DNA from: DATIRA01 sp963766505
GTDB taxonomy: Bacteria > Pseudomonadota > Gammaproteobacteria > Steroidobacterales > Steroidobacteraceae
Assembly: GCA_963766505.1 (NCBI GenBank)
Contig: CAVYAL010000002.1
Coordinates: forward strand, 434,001-498,000
Length of the DNA stretch: 64,000 nt
Direction: 5' to 3'
The translations under genes and the position numbers were made by a program. Position 1 is the stretch's first letter. Each line of letters begins with the position of its first letter. This document shows positions 18,633-27,414 of the stretch, piece by piece. Under the pieces are notes generated by a model. That model did not search any database and was not told the origin of the DNA. It saw only the letters and a list, made by a program, of their open reading frames with translations.

Positions 18633-19181
18633 TTGTACCGAGCAGACAATGAGCCGGTGACCTTCGCCCGCGACGTGCAGGCCGTCATGGTGCCTGCGGG
18701 CGTCGAGGTCACCTTGCGCGAGGGACAGCAGGGATTCATCACCCAGGCGCTCGGTGGCAGTTTCACCGTGTACGTCGAGGGCAACCTGTTCCGCATCGCC
18801 GGCAAGGACGCGGACGTGCTGGGCAAGGAAACGGTGGAAGGTCCGGAGCTGCCCCCGGACGCGAGCGACGAGGACGTGCGCGAGCTCGCGTGGCGGCAGA
18901 TGAAGACCTGCTACGACCCCGAGATTCCGATCAACATCGTCGACCTCGGCCTGGTCTACAGCTGCGACGTCGAGTCCACCGCCGAGGGCCGGGTCGTGGA
19001 CGTCAAGATGACACTGACCGCACCGGGTTGCGGGATGGGCGACGTGCTGGTGCAGGACGTGCGCGAGAAGGTGGAGTTGATACCGACGGTCGCGCGCGTC
19101 GACGTCGAACTCGTGTTCGACCCTCCCTGGAACCAGTCGATGATGTCCGAGGCTGCCCGGCTGCAGACGGGGATGATGTGA
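18633..19181 (+). CDS. sufT: SufT, Fe-S maturation protein (MIP18/DUF59 long form)
   Basis: A protein of 182 residues. The C-terminal ~100 residues are the MIP18/DUF59 domain (TCYDPEIPINIVDLGLVYSCDV, LTAPGCGMGDVLVQDV, WNQSMMSEAAR), with the conserved Cys in APGCGMG. The N-terminal ~70 residues are the extra domain of the long SufT form found in SUF operons. In S. aureus SufT helps insert clusters into aconitase and LipA. The start is TTG at 18633, chosen for the strong GAGGAGG at 18621-18627 and because it follows the sufU stop. Confidence 0.92.
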   Translation: MYRADNEPVTFARDVQAVMVPAGVEVTLREGQQGFITQALGGSFTVYVEGNLFRIAGKDADVLGKETVEGPELPPDASDEDVRELAWRQMKTCYDPEIPINIVDLGLVYSCDVESTAEGRVVDVKMTLTAPGCGMGDVLVQDVREKVELIPTVARVDVELVFDPPWNQSMMSEAARLQTGMM

Positions 19182-19486
19182 GCTGGGTCCGCGTCGCGGC
19201 TGCCGAGTCGATTGCGCCCGGCGACTACGCGTCGGTCGAGGTCGATGGCGACTTCGTCGCGGTATTCAACGTGGACGGCGAATTCCTGGCCGTCGAGGAC
19301 ATCTGCACGCACGATGGCGGCGGCCTGGCCGGCGGCGAGGTCGTGGACCACGAGGTGATCTGCCCGCGGCATGGCGCCCGCTTCTGCCTGCGGACCGGTC
19401 GCGCGCTGACGCCCCCCGCCTACGAGCCCGTCCGCACCTTCCGCACCCGCGTAGTTGACGGACAGGTCGAGGTACTCGCGGAATGA
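19178..19486 (+). CDS. Rieske [2Fe-2S] ferredoxin-like protein
   Basis: A protein of 102 residues that is one Rieske domain. The ligands are Cys43 and His45 (ICTHDGG) and Cys62 and His65 (CPRHGARFC). It resembles the ferredoxin subunits of ring-hydroxylating oxygenases and NirD. In SUF operons such a small Rieske protein may serve as electron donor or as a client; this is inference. It starts at GTG (19178) overlapping the sufT stop, and its own stop overlaps the sixA ATG. Confidence 0.9.
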   Translation: MSWVRVAAAESIAPGDYASVEVDGDFVAVFNVDGEFLAVEDICTHDGGGLAGGEVVDHEVICPRHGARFCLRTGRALTPPAYEPVRTFRTRVVDGQVEVLAE

Positions 19487-19980
19487 AGCGGCTCACGCTG
19501 GTCAGGCACGCGAAATCGGACTGGTCCCTGCCGGGCCAGGCCGACTGGGATCGCGCGCTGAACCGTCGCGGCCAGCTCGACGCACCGGAGATGGCCAGGC
19601 GCCTGAAGACCAGGAAGCTCAAGCCGGACCTGATCCTGACGAGCCCGGCCGTCCGTGCGCTCGCCACCGCATCGATCATCGCGCATGCGCTCAAGGTCCG
19701 CGCCGAGCTGATCCGCCAGGACGAACGACTCTACCTCTCGTCGCCGAAGGAACTGCTGACGGTCGTGCAGGAACTCGGCGGCAGCGCGAAGCACCTGATG
19801 GTCTTCGGCCACAACCCTGGCCTCACCGAATTCGCGAACCAGCTGTCCGGCGGCGAGCAGATGGACAACATGCCCACCTGCGCCGTGTTCACCGCGCTGT
19901 TCGACATCACGGACTGGCGCGAACTCGACTGGTCCAGCGGACAGCAGGTGGAGTTCGACTACCCGAAGAACACTGCCTGA
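19483..19980 (+). CDS. sixA: Phosphohistidine phosphatase SixA-like
   Basis: A histidine phosphatase of 165 residues without a signal peptide. It has both catalytic His residues: His9 in LVRHAKS and His110 in FGHNPGLTEFAN. The small size and RHAKS motif are the SixA type. In E. coli SixA removes phosphate from phosphohistidine of PtsN/NPr or ArcB; the target here is unknown. It is the last gene of the SUF transcript, coupled by a 4-bp overlap, and meets the SDR gene stop to stop with no gap. Confidence 0.88.
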   Translation: MKRLTLVRHAKSDWSLPGQADWDRALNRRGQLDAPEMARRLKTRKLKPDLILTSPAVRALATASIIAHALKVRAELIRQDERLYLSSPKELLTVVQELGGSAKHLMVFGHNPGLTEFANQLSGGEQMDNMPTCAVFTALFDITDWRELDWSSGQQVEFDYPKNTA

Positions 19981-20685
19981 TCAGCCGCGGCCGAACACCG
20001 GCACTGCCGCGCCGGTCACCGCCCGGGCTGCATCGGAGGCCAGGAAAACGATCACGTCGGCGATCGCCTCTGGTGCAACCCAGCGCGCGAAGTCCGCATC
20101 CGGCATGTCCGCCCGGTTGCGGGGCGTGTCGATGATGCCGGGAAGGACGGCGTTGACGGTGACGCCGCGATCGCGCAACTCTGCCGCCAGCGCCTCGGTC
20201 AGTCGCTCGACGCCCGATTTCGAGGCCGCGTAGGCCCCCATGCCAGCCGCCGCACGCGCGGCCGCGCCGGCGCCGACGTTGATGATGCGGCCGCGTCCGC
20301 GTTCGAGCAGCGCCGGCAACGCAGCCTTGCAGCTGACGACCGCAGTCCGCAGGTTGATGGCATAGAGCTCGTCCCAGGTCTCGACTTCGCCATCCTGCAG
20401 CAGCTCCCAGCGGAACCCGCCGGCCACGTTCACCAGCGTGTCGATGCCGCCGAAACGCATCGCAACCGCCGCGATGGCCTTGCGTGCCGCATCCATCTGG
20501 CCGAGGTCCACGCCGCCGATCAGCAGGTGTGCCTCGCCCAGTTCCTCACGCAGCACCGCAGGCGGATCGACCGCCATGTCCAGCAGTGCGACCCGGTAGC
20601 CCTGCGCTGCGAACGCCCGCGCCACGGCGGAGCCGAGCACGCCGAAAGCGCCGGTGACCACTGCGATACGGTTGGAACTCTGCAT
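19981..20685 (-). CDS. SDR family oxidoreductase
   Basis: A classical short-chain dehydrogenase of ~234 residues. The cofactor loop is VVTGAFGVLGSAVA, the NAG region reads VNVAGG, and the active site has GAYAASKSG with Tyr and Lys. LLDMA after the second strand suggests NAD(H) preference. The C-terminal TGAAVPVFGRG is typical. The start is placed at MQSSNRIAV (20685); an ATG five codons earlier overlaps the sdaA stop. It is the third gene of a putA-sdaA-SDR run, but the substrate cannot be read from sequence. Confidence 0.88.
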   Translation of the reverse strand: MQSSNRIAVVTGAFGVLGSAVARAFAAQGYRVALLDMAVDPPAVLREELGEAHLLIGGVDLGQMDAARKAIAAVAMRFGGIDTLVNVAGGFRWELLQDGEVETWDELYAINLRTAVVSCKAALPALLERGRGRIINVGAGAAARAAAGMGAYAASKSGVERLTEALAAELRDRGVTVNAVLPGIIDTPRNRADMPDADFARWVAPEAIADVIVFLASDAARAVTGAAVPVFGRG

Positions 20686-20693
20686 CGGCACTG

Positions 20694-22064
20694 CTAGCAC
20701 TCCGGCACGTTGACGGCCAGTCCGCCCTGGCTGGTTTCCTTGTAATTGGTCGACATGTCCGTCCCGGTCTGGCGCATCGTCGCGATCACCTGGTCCAGCG
20801 AGACCTTCTGCGTACCGTCGCCGCGCATCGCCAGCCGCGCGGCGTTGATCGCCTTGACCGCGCCCATCGCGTTGCGCTCGATGCAGGGAATCTGCACCAG
20901 TCCCGCGATCGGGTCGCAGGTCAGCCCGAGATTGTGCTCCATGCCGATCTCCGCGGCGTTCTCGATCTGTTCATTGGTACCGTTCAGCGCGGACACGAGA
21001 CCCGCGGCCGCCATCGAGCAGGCCACGCCCACCTCCCCCTGGCAACCCATCTCTGCCCCGGAGATCGACGCGTTGCGCTTGTAGAGGATGCCGATCACGC
21101 CGGCCACGAGCAGCAAGCGCAGCACGCCGTCCTCGGTGGCGCCTGGCTCGAAGCGGCGGTAGTAGCTCAGCACCGCCGGAATGATGCCCGCCGCGCCGTT
21201 CGTCGGCGCCGTCACGACGCGCCCGCCGGCGGCATTTTCCTCGTTCACCGCCAGTGCAAACGCGTTCACCCAGTCCATCACCTCGAGCGGCCGCTGCCCC
21301 GGGGACTCCGCCAGCAACCGGCTCAAGCGGGCCGCCCGGCGGCGTACCTTCAGCACCCCCGGCAACAGCCCGCTGCCTCGAAAGCCGCGCTCGATGCAGT
21401 CCACCATCACGTCGCGGATCCCGAGCAGCGCCGCGCGGGTCTCGGCCGCGGGCCGCCAGGCGCCCTCGTTGGCCAGCACCAGCTCGTGCAGTTCCAGTCC
21501 GTGCGAGCGGCAGGCATCCAGAAGCTCGCGCGCCGAGGTGAACGGGTAAGGCACTTCGACGGCCGCCTCGCCTTCGCAGCTGCGGCCGAAATCGGCGGCC
21601 CGCACGATGAAGCCGCCGCCGGTCGAATAGAACTCCTCGCGGTGCACCAGCCCGCCCTCGGCATCGAGCGCGGTGTAGCGCATGCCGTTCGGATGCAGCG
21701 GCAGCGTCTGGTCGCGATGGAACAGCAGGTCCATCGGCTCGTCGAAAGGGATCTCGTGCAGCCCGAGCAGGCGCAATCGCCCGCTGCCCCGGATCCGCGC
21801 GAGCGCAGGCTCCATCTGCGCAGGCTCCGCGCTCTCGGGTCGCCAGCCTTCCAGCCCGAGCAGCACGGCCCGGTCCGTGCAGTGGCCCTGCCCGGTCAGC
21901 GCCAGCGATCCATACACCTGCACGCCGATCCGCGCGGTTTCATCGAGGCGACGCATCTGCTGCAGGTCCGTGGCGAACGCGCAGGCCGCGTTCATCGGGC
22001 CCATCGTGTGCGAACTCGACGGACCGACGCCGATCTTGAAGATATCGAGAACGCTGAGGCTCAT
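20694..22064 (-). CDS. sdaA: L-serine ammonia-lyase, Fe-S single-chain type
   Basis: Converts L-serine to pyruvate and ammonia with a [4Fe-4S] cluster. The 456-residue protein has both domains fused: the beta domain starting LDIFKIGVGPSSSHTMGPM, and the alpha domain with NAFALAVNEENAAGG, ISGAEMGCQGEVGVACSMAAAG and LTCDPIAGLVQIPCIERNAM, which hold the cluster cysteines. It is coupled to putA through an ATGA overlap, so proline and serine breakdown are switched on together. As an Fe-S enzyme it may also depend on the nearby SUF system. Confidence 0.96.
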   Translation of the reverse strand: MSLSVLDIFKIGVGPSSSHTMGPMNAACAFATDLQQMRRLDETARIGVQVYGSLALTGQGHCTDRAVLLGLEGWRPESAEPAQMEPALARIRGSGRLRLLGLHEIPFDEPMDLLFHRDQTLPLHPNGMRYTALDAEGGLVHREEFYSTGGGFIVRAADFGRSCEGEAAVEVPYPFTSARELLDACRSHGLELHELVLANEGAWRPAAETRAALLGIRDVMVDCIERGFRGSGLLPGVLKVRRRAARLSRLLAESPGQRPLEVMDWVNAFALAVNEENAAGGRVVTAPTNGAAGIIPAVLSYYRRFEPGATEDGVLRLLLVAGVIGILYKRNASISGAEMGCQGEVGVACSMAAAGLVSALNGTNEQIENAAEIGMEHNLGLTCDPIAGLVQIPCIERNAMGAVKAINAARLAMRGDGTQKVSLDQVIATMRQTGTDMSTNYKETSQGGLAVNVPEC

Positions 22065-25000
22065 TCCATCGCCAGCAGCGAGGCGTTCCCACCCACCGCC
22101 GAGGTGTTGATCGTCAACGTCCTCTCGTGAGCGAAGCGATGCAGGTAGTGCGGGCCACCCGCCTTGGGACCGGTCCCGGAGAGTCCGCAGCCGCCGAAGG
22201 GCTGGGTGCCCACGACGGCACCGATGATGTTGCGGTTGACGTAGACGTTCCCGGCCGAGACGCGCGCAGCGACCCGCTTCACGGTCGTGTCGATCCGGCT
22301 GTGAATGCCGAAGGTGAGCCCGTAGCCTGTCGCGTTGATCGCATCGACCACGCGCTCGAGGTCGCGCGCACGATAGCGCAACACGTGCAGGATCGGCCCG
22401 AACCACTCGCGCTCGAGCGCGGACACCGAGTCGATCTCCACCGCGAGCGGCGCGACGAAAGTGCCGGCTCGGATCTCGGGGCCTGGCTGGATCCGGTGCT
22501 GCCAGGGCGCGCGCCGGGTGACGTCGCTGGCATGTCGCTCCAGCATCTGCTGGGCGGCCGAGTCGATCACCGGTCCGATGTCGGTCGACAGGAACGCCGG
22601 GTTGCCGATTACCAGCTCGTCCATGTAGCCCGCGAGCAGCTTCAGCAGCTTCGGCGCGATGTCTTCCTGGACACACAGTACGCGGAGCGCCGAGCAGCGC
22701 TGGCCAGCGCTGTTGAAGCCGGAGTGCACCGCGTCCAGCACGACCTGCTCGGGCAGGGCCGAGCTGTCGACGATCATCGCGTTCTGGCCGCCCGTCTCGG
22801 CGATCAGCACCGGGATCGGACCGTCGCGGCCGGCGAGCGTGCGGTTGATGATCTTCGCAGTTTCGGTGGAGCCGGTGAAAGCGACGCCGGCGACCCGCGG
22901 GTCCGCCGTGAGCCGCGCGCCGACGGTCGCGCCGTCGCCGGGCAGCAGGTGCAGAACCTCGCCCGGGATGCCGGCCTGCAGCAGCAGGCGGACCGCCTGG
23001 GCCGCGACGAGCGGCGTCTGCTCGGCCGGCTTCGCCACGACCGCGTTCCCGGCGGCCAGCGCCGCGGCCACCTGGCCGGTGAAGATCGCGAGCGGGAAAT
23101 TCCACGGACTGATGCATGCGAATACGCCGCGACCCTGCATCAGCAGGTCGTTGCTTTCCCCGGTCGGTCCCGGCAGTCGCAGCGGACGGCCGAAGTCCTC
23201 GCGGGACCGGGCTGCGTAGTAGCGCAGGAAATCGATCGCCTCCCGGACCTCGGCGATGCTGTCCGGGATGCATTTGCCGGCCTCGCGCACGCACATCGCG
23301 ACGAATTCCGGCAGCTGCTGCTCGAACAGGTCTGCAGCGCGCTCGAGCGCCTCCGCGCGGGCGCCCGCACCCGCCGCGTTCCAGGCCGGCTGCGCGGCCG
23401 CAGCAATACCGATCGCCTCCGTCGCCTGCGCGGAGTCCGCGACCTGGGCCTCGCCTACGACTTCCTCGCCGTTCGCCGGGTTACGGATCGTCTGCACCGC
23501 ACCCTCGCGCTCCTGACCGCCGATGATCGGAGCGGCGAGCCAGTCGCGCCGCGACACCTTCTGCATGCGGTCGGCCAGTTGCCGCAACTGCGTGCCGTCG
23601 GCCAGGTTCAGTCCCGTGGAGTTCCGACGCTCCGGCTGGTACAGATCCACCGGCAGCGGGATCCGCGGATGCGAGACCCGGTCCCAGCCATCGACGATCG
23701 CCACCGGATCGGCGACGATGTTCTCGACCGGTTCGCTCTCGTTGGCGATCCGGTTCACGAAGGACGTGTTCGATCCGTTCTCGAGCAGCCGACGCACGAG
23801 ATATGGCAGCAGGTCCTCGTGCTCACCCACCGGCGCATAGACGCGACACGGAACATTCAGGCCGTCGCGACTCGTCACGACGGAGTACAGGTCCTCCCCC
23901 ATGCCGTGCAGCCGCTGGAACTCGAACTCTCGGCCGTAGCGTTTCGCCATGTGCCAGACCGCCGCGACCGTATGGGCGTTGTGGGATGCGAACTGCGGAT
24001 AAATCTCGGGTCCCTTCTCGAGCACGAGCCTGGCGCAGGCCAGATAGGAAACGTCGGTGCTCGGCTTGCGCGTGAACACCGGATAACCTGGCATTCCACG
24101 CTCCTGCGCGCGCTTGATCTCGCTGTCCCAGTAGGCGCCCTTGACCAGCCTCACGTGCAGCGTGCGGTGCGTCTCCCGCGCCAGGTCGATCAGCCAGCGA
24201 AGCATCGCCGGCGCCCTCTTCTGGTAGGTCTGCACCGCGATGCCGAGACCGGACCAGCCCTCGAGTCGCGGGTCCCGCGCCACCCGTTCCAGCAGTTCGA
24301 ACGTCAGCTCGAGGCGCTCCGACTCCTCGGTGTCCAGCGTCAGCGCGATACCCGCTTCGCGCGCGAGCAGGCACAGTTCCTGCAGGCGCGGAGCGAGATC
24401 GGCCAGCACGCGGGTCCGGTGTGTGCGCTCGAAGCGCGGGTGCATCGCCGAGAGCTTCACCGAGATGCTCGGCCGTGCCTCGAAGTCAGCGTATTCGCCG
24501 ACCCGTGAACTGATCGACGCGATGGCCGATCGATAGGCTTCGAAATACCGGTCCGCGTCCGAGGTGCGGAGCGCCGCTTCGCCGAGCATGTCGAACGTGT
24601 AGCGATAGCGGCGATTTCCCCCGGCGAGGGATTTCTCCAGCGCATCGCCGATGCTGCGACCCATCACGAACTGGTGTCCCATGATCCGCATCGCCTGGCG
24701 CATCGCGGCACGAACCACCGGCTCGCCGACCCGACCGACCACCCTCGAGACGGCCCCGGAGGGCGCGGCCACGTCACCCGGATCTAGACGGATCACGCGG
24801 CCGGTCAACATCAGCCCCCAGGTCGAGGCATTCACGAACAGGGACTGGCTGTCGCCGAGATGGCTCGACCAGTCGCCGCCCTTGATCTTGTCCGCGATCA
24901 GCCGGTCCGCCGTCTCGTCGTCCGGAATGCGCAACAGCGCCTCGGCGATGCACATCAGCATCACGCCTTCCTGCGAGGACAGGTCGTACTGCCGCAGGAA

Positions 25001-25243
25001 GGCATCGAGGCCGCCCTTTGCAGCCGGTGCCTTGCGCACCGCCTCCACCAGCCGCACCGCCGTGGCCTGGACCTCCGCCGCCGCGGCGGCGTCGAGGCGC
25101 GCCGCATCCGCGAGGCGCCGGACTATGCGCTCTTCGTCGGCGAGGAAATCGCCATTGACCGCGCTTCCGACCGGGGTCAGGAAATCCTCCTGACGGGCGA
25201 ACACGAACGGCGACTCGGGACCCGCGGCGGAAGACCCTGACAT
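22061..25243 (-). CDS. putA: Bifunctional proline dehydrogenase / P5C dehydrogenase PutA, without DNA-binding domain
   Basis: Oxidises proline to glutamate in two steps. The 1060-residue protein has an N-terminal helical arm, the FAD barrel (EYADFEARPSISVKLSAMHP, VRLVKGAYWDSEIKRAQ) and the aldehyde dehydrogenase domain: ISPWNFPLAIFTGQ, FTGSTETAKIINR, ETGGQNAMIVD and GFNSAGQRCSALRVL with the catalytic Cys, ending FGGCGLSGTGPKAGG. It starts FVFARQEDFLTPVGSAVNGDF with no ribbon-helix-helix domain, so unlike E. coli PutA it should not repress its own gene. It is shorter than the 1300-residue form, with no long C-terminal extension. GGAG precedes the ATG at 25243. Confidence 0.96.
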   Translation of the reverse strand: MSGSSAAGPESPFVFARQEDFLTPVGSAVNGDFLADEERIVRRLADAARLDAAAAAEVQATAVRLVEAVRKAPAAKGGLDAFLRQYDLSSQEGVMLMCIAEALLRIPDDETADRLIADKIKGGDWSSHLGDSQSLFVNASTWGLMLTGRVIRLDPGDVAAPSGAVSRVVGRVGEPVVRAAMRQAMRIMGHQFVMGRSIGDALEKSLAGGNRRYRYTFDMLGEAALRTSDADRYFEAYRSAIASISSRVGEYADFEARPSISVKLSAMHPRFERTHRTRVLADLAPRLQELCLLAREAGIALTLDTEESERLELTFELLERVARDPRLEGWSGLGIAVQTYQKRAPAMLRWLIDLARETHRTLHVRLVKGAYWDSEIKRAQERGMPGYPVFTRKPSTDVSYLACARLVLEKGPEIYPQFASHNAHTVAAVWHMAKRYGREFEFQRLHGMGEDLYSVVTSRDGLNVPCRVYAPVGEHEDLLPYLVRRLLENGSNTSFVNRIANESEPVENIVADPVAIVDGWDRVSHPRIPLPVDLYQPERRNSTGLNLADGTQLRQLADRMQKVSRRDWLAAPIIGGQEREGAVQTIRNPANGEEVVGEAQVADSAQATEAIGIAAAAQPAWNAAGAGARAEALERAADLFEQQLPEFVAMCVREAGKCIPDSIAEVREAIDFLRYYAARSREDFGRPLRLPGPTGESNDLLMQGRGVFACISPWNFPLAIFTGQVAAALAAGNAVVAKPAEQTPLVAAQAVRLLLQAGIPGEVLHLLPGDGATVGARLTADPRVAGVAFTGSTETAKIINRTLAGRDGPIPVLIAETGGQNAMIVDSSALPEQVVLDAVHSGFNSAGQRCSALRVLCVQEDIAPKLLKLLAGYMDELVIGNPAFLSTDIGPVIDSAAQQMLERHASDVTRRAPWQHRIQPGPEIRAGTFVAPLAVEIDSVSALEREWFGPILHVLRYRARDLERVVDAINATGYGLTFGIHSRIDTTVKRVAARVSAGNVYVNRNIIGAVVGTQPFGGCGLSGTGPKAGGPHYLHRFAHERTLTINTSAVGGNASLLAME

Positions 25244-25345
25244 GGAAAGGCTCCAGTGGATTGCTCGCCCGATTCTATCCAAACGAGCCAGCCCGCGGGC
25301 GGCAACCACTCGGGCTCGCCGGGTCGGCCTCGAAGCGGTCGAGGG

Positions 25346-26059
25346 TTACTTCGTGTCGTACAGCAGCCCGACCGTCATCAGCGTATCGGTCTTCTCGAGG
25401 CCCGGCAGCACGTCCGTGTTGTGGCGCACCTGGTAGCCAACGCGCAGGCCGAGCGCACCGGTGATCGTGACCTCGAGTCCCAGGTCGTTCTGGTAATAGG
25501 TGTTGTCGGAGCCGGCCTCCACCAGGAACCGGTTCACGATCCGGGTCGTCTCAGTGAGCTGCTGCTCGAAGCCGAGGTCGCCCCGGAAGATCACGCCGTC
25601 CTCGGACTCGCCGGTCAACCTGATCTCGGCGAAGCGGTAACCGACACCGCCCTGCACCCAGAGCTTCGTGCGCTCGTTGTCGATGAACTTGTACCCGAGA
25701 CCGGTCGACAGCGAGGCCTGGTAGTCGAAGGAGCTGAAACGGTCGTCTTCGTAGCGGCCGGCACCGAACCAGTAGGTCTTCTCGGTGAGCGCGTACTGCG
25801 ACTGTCCACGGAATTCCCAGCGCTGCGCCGTCGTCGTCGTCCCATCGTTTCCGTAGTTGCCGGCGAAGCCGAGCTCGTGCTGCCAGCTGTCCGTCCTGTT
25901 CCTCAGCACCAGCGCGCCGTTCGCCGCCTCGTTCTCGCTGTTGCCGCTCGCGAACGAGGCGCCGAGCTCGCCCCTGCCGCTCCACTCGGCAAGCGCGGGC
26001 CAGCAAGCGCCCAGCAGGGTGATTCCAAGAACCAGACGAGGCGCAGCTCTGTTCAGCAT
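25346..26059 (-). CDS. DUF481 outer membrane beta-barrel protein (YdiY family)
   Basis: A protein of 237 residues with a Sec signal peptide (..ACWPALA, cleavage ~24). The mature part alternates hydrophobic and polar residues in ~10-residue strands and contains DUF481 features: WSGRGELGASFASGNSE at the start, KTYWFGAGRYEDDRFSSFDYQASLSTGLGYKF, and the end VGYQVRHNTDVLPGLEKTDTLMTVGLLYD. Members are salt- or acid-inducible putative outer membrane proteins of unknown function. It is a single gene divergent from the thioredoxin gene. Confidence 0.88.
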   Translation of the reverse strand: MLNRAAPRLVLGITLLGACWPALAEWSGRGELGASFASGNSENEAANGALVLRNRTDSWQHELGFAGNYGNDGTTTTAQRWEFRGQSQYALTEKTYWFGAGRYEDDRFSSFDYQASLSTGLGYKFIDNERTKLWVQGGVGYRFAEIRLTGESEDGVIFRGDLGFEQQLTETTRIVNRFLVEAGSDNTYYQNDLGLEVTITGALGLRVGYQVRHNTDVLPGLEKTDTLMTVGLLYDTK

Positions 26060-26201
26060 AAGTCACTCCTTTCCCGAGGGGATTCAATCGCTTGGCAAAG
26101 CGGGCGAGTATAGAGAAATTCACCGGGCGCAGCCGGTCGGCACGACGCTTGCCCTCGAGCCCCGCAGTCACGAGAATCAGCGCGCAGGCCAGAGGTAGGA
26201 C

Positions 26202-27065
26202 ATGTCGGACGCTTCATACAAGATCGTGGCTACGACCGGGAATTTCGCTGCCAGCGTGCTGGACGCATCGGCCGAGCGGCCGGTCCTGGTGGACTTCTGG
26301 GCGCCGTGGTGCGGACCCTGCCGCGTGCTGATGCCGATGCTCGATCGCATCGCGGACGATTACCGTGGCCGCTTCGTGCTCGCCAAGGTCAACACCGACG
26401 AGCAGCAGGAACTGGCCTCGCAGTTCGGGATCCGGAGCATTCCGACCGTGATGCTGTTTCGCGACGGGAAGCCCGTCGAGCAGTTCGTCGGCGTCCAGCC
26501 GGAGGCCTCGGTCCGCGCGCTGCTGGACAAGTACCTGGGCGTGGAGGACACCGGCGCACTTGCGCAGGCCCGCGAGCTCGGCAGCCGCGGCGATCACGTC
26601 GGGGCGCAGCGGCTCCTGACGGCAGCGCTCGGGGAACGGCCCGGGGACGCTGCGCTGCTGGCCGAACTCGCCGCCCAGCAGCTCGCCCTGCGGGATTCCG
26701 TAGCGGCCGCCGGGACGCTGGACCAGCTCGAAGCGGTCGCTCCCGAGGACGGGCATCTGAAGGGGCTCAGGGCGCTCGTGAGCTTCGTCGAGGCTGCGAC
26801 CGCCGAGCCGGACGTGCCGGCACTGCGGCAGAGGCTGGAGAAGGACCCCTTCGATCACGCGGCTCGCCACGCGCTGGCCGCGCACCACCTGCTGGCAGCG
26901 GACCATGCCACGGCGCTCGCGGAGTGGCTGGAGCTGATGCGCCGCGATCGCTCCTTCGGCGAGGACCTCGGGCGGCGAAGCCTGCTGATGGCCTTCGACC
27001 TGCTGGGGCCCGAGCACGAGCTGGTGGCAGGCTACAGGCGCAAGATGGCCAACCTGTTGCACTGA
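26202..27065 (+). CDS. Thioredoxin-like chaperedoxin, CnoX/YbbN family
   Basis: A cytoplasmic protein of 287 residues. Residues ~1-112 are a thioredoxin domain with an intact active site WCGPC (36-40), and residues ~115-287 are a helical TPR-like domain. This is the CnoX layout: in E. coli CnoX binds unfolding proteins during hypochlorite stress and passes them to GroEL. E. coli CnoX has lost the CxxC, but this protein keeps it, so it may also reduce disulfides, as in Caulobacter. AGAGGTAGGA precedes the ATG. Confidence 0.92.
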   Translation: MSDASYKIVATTGNFAASVLDASAERPVLVDFWAPWCGPCRVLMPMLDRIADDYRGRFVLAKVNTDEQQELASQFGIRSIPTVMLFRDGKPVEQFVGVQPEASVRALLDKYLGVEDTGALAQARELGSRGDHVGAQRLLTAALGERPGDAALLAELAAQQLALRDSVAAAGTLDQLEAVAPEDGHLKGLRALVSFVEAATAEPDVPALRQRLEKDPFDHAARHALAAHHLLAADHATALAEWLELMRRDRSFGEDLGRRSLLMAFDLLGPEHELVAGYRRKMANLLH

Positions 27066-27084
27066 GCCCACCGCAACGGGGATC

Positions 27085-27114
27085 TTGCCGACGCCCCGGG
27101 GGTCGCAGTATAAG
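27085..27114 (+). promoter_or_regulatory. Putative sigma70 promoter of the small acidic protein gene
   Basis: TTGCCG (27085-27090) and TATAAG (27109-27114) are 18 bp apart. The predicted start of transcription is about 35 nt ahead of the ATG at 27157. Confidence 0.45.
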
Positions 27115-27156
27115 TCGCGCCAGCGCAGCGTTGACGGTCTTGGCGTAGGTTTTTCG

Positions 27157-27405
27157 ATGAGCGAGAAGCCAGAATCGGATGATTTCGAGGATGACGACGA
27201 CGAGGAATCCTCCACGGATGAGGAGAGCCTCGACGTCGACCGCCTCATGCAGGACCTCGACAAGCGCAAGCGCGGCAGCGTGCGCGGACCAGAACCCGCC
27301 TGGCGCAAGCTCGAGCGCCTGCTCGAGCAGAAGCGGACCAACGAGTTGCTCAGCGACTTCGACGACTACGACATCGGAGACGCGCCGCGACCTCGTCGAC
27401 GCTAG
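27157..27405 (+). CDS. Small acidic protein, PA3496 family-like
   Basis: A protein of 82 residues. The first half is strongly acidic (DDFEDDDDEESSTDEESLD), the second half basic and helical (KLERLLEQKRTNELLSDFDDYDIG). This resembles the small gammaproteobacterial PA3496-type proteins, described as putative envelope-integrity proteins; the resemblance is from memory of the C-terminal EELLEQRRLxxEYD pattern and is not certain. It has its own likely promoter. The stop codon lies inside a perfect 14-bp palindrome (27397-27410), CGACGCTAGCGTCG, ahead of the convergent dnaE2 end. Confidence 0.7.
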   Translation: MSEKPESDDFEDDDDEESSTDEESLDVDRLMQDLDKRKRGSVRGPEPAWRKLERLLEQKRTNELLSDFDDYDIGDAPRPRRR

Positions 27406-27414
27406 CGTCGCGGC

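Noticed and set aside
27397..27410. The perfect palindrome CGACGCTAGCGTCG as a terminator
   Set aside because: It has no loop and no T run, and part of it is coding; likely chance, so it is only mentioned with the small acidic protein.
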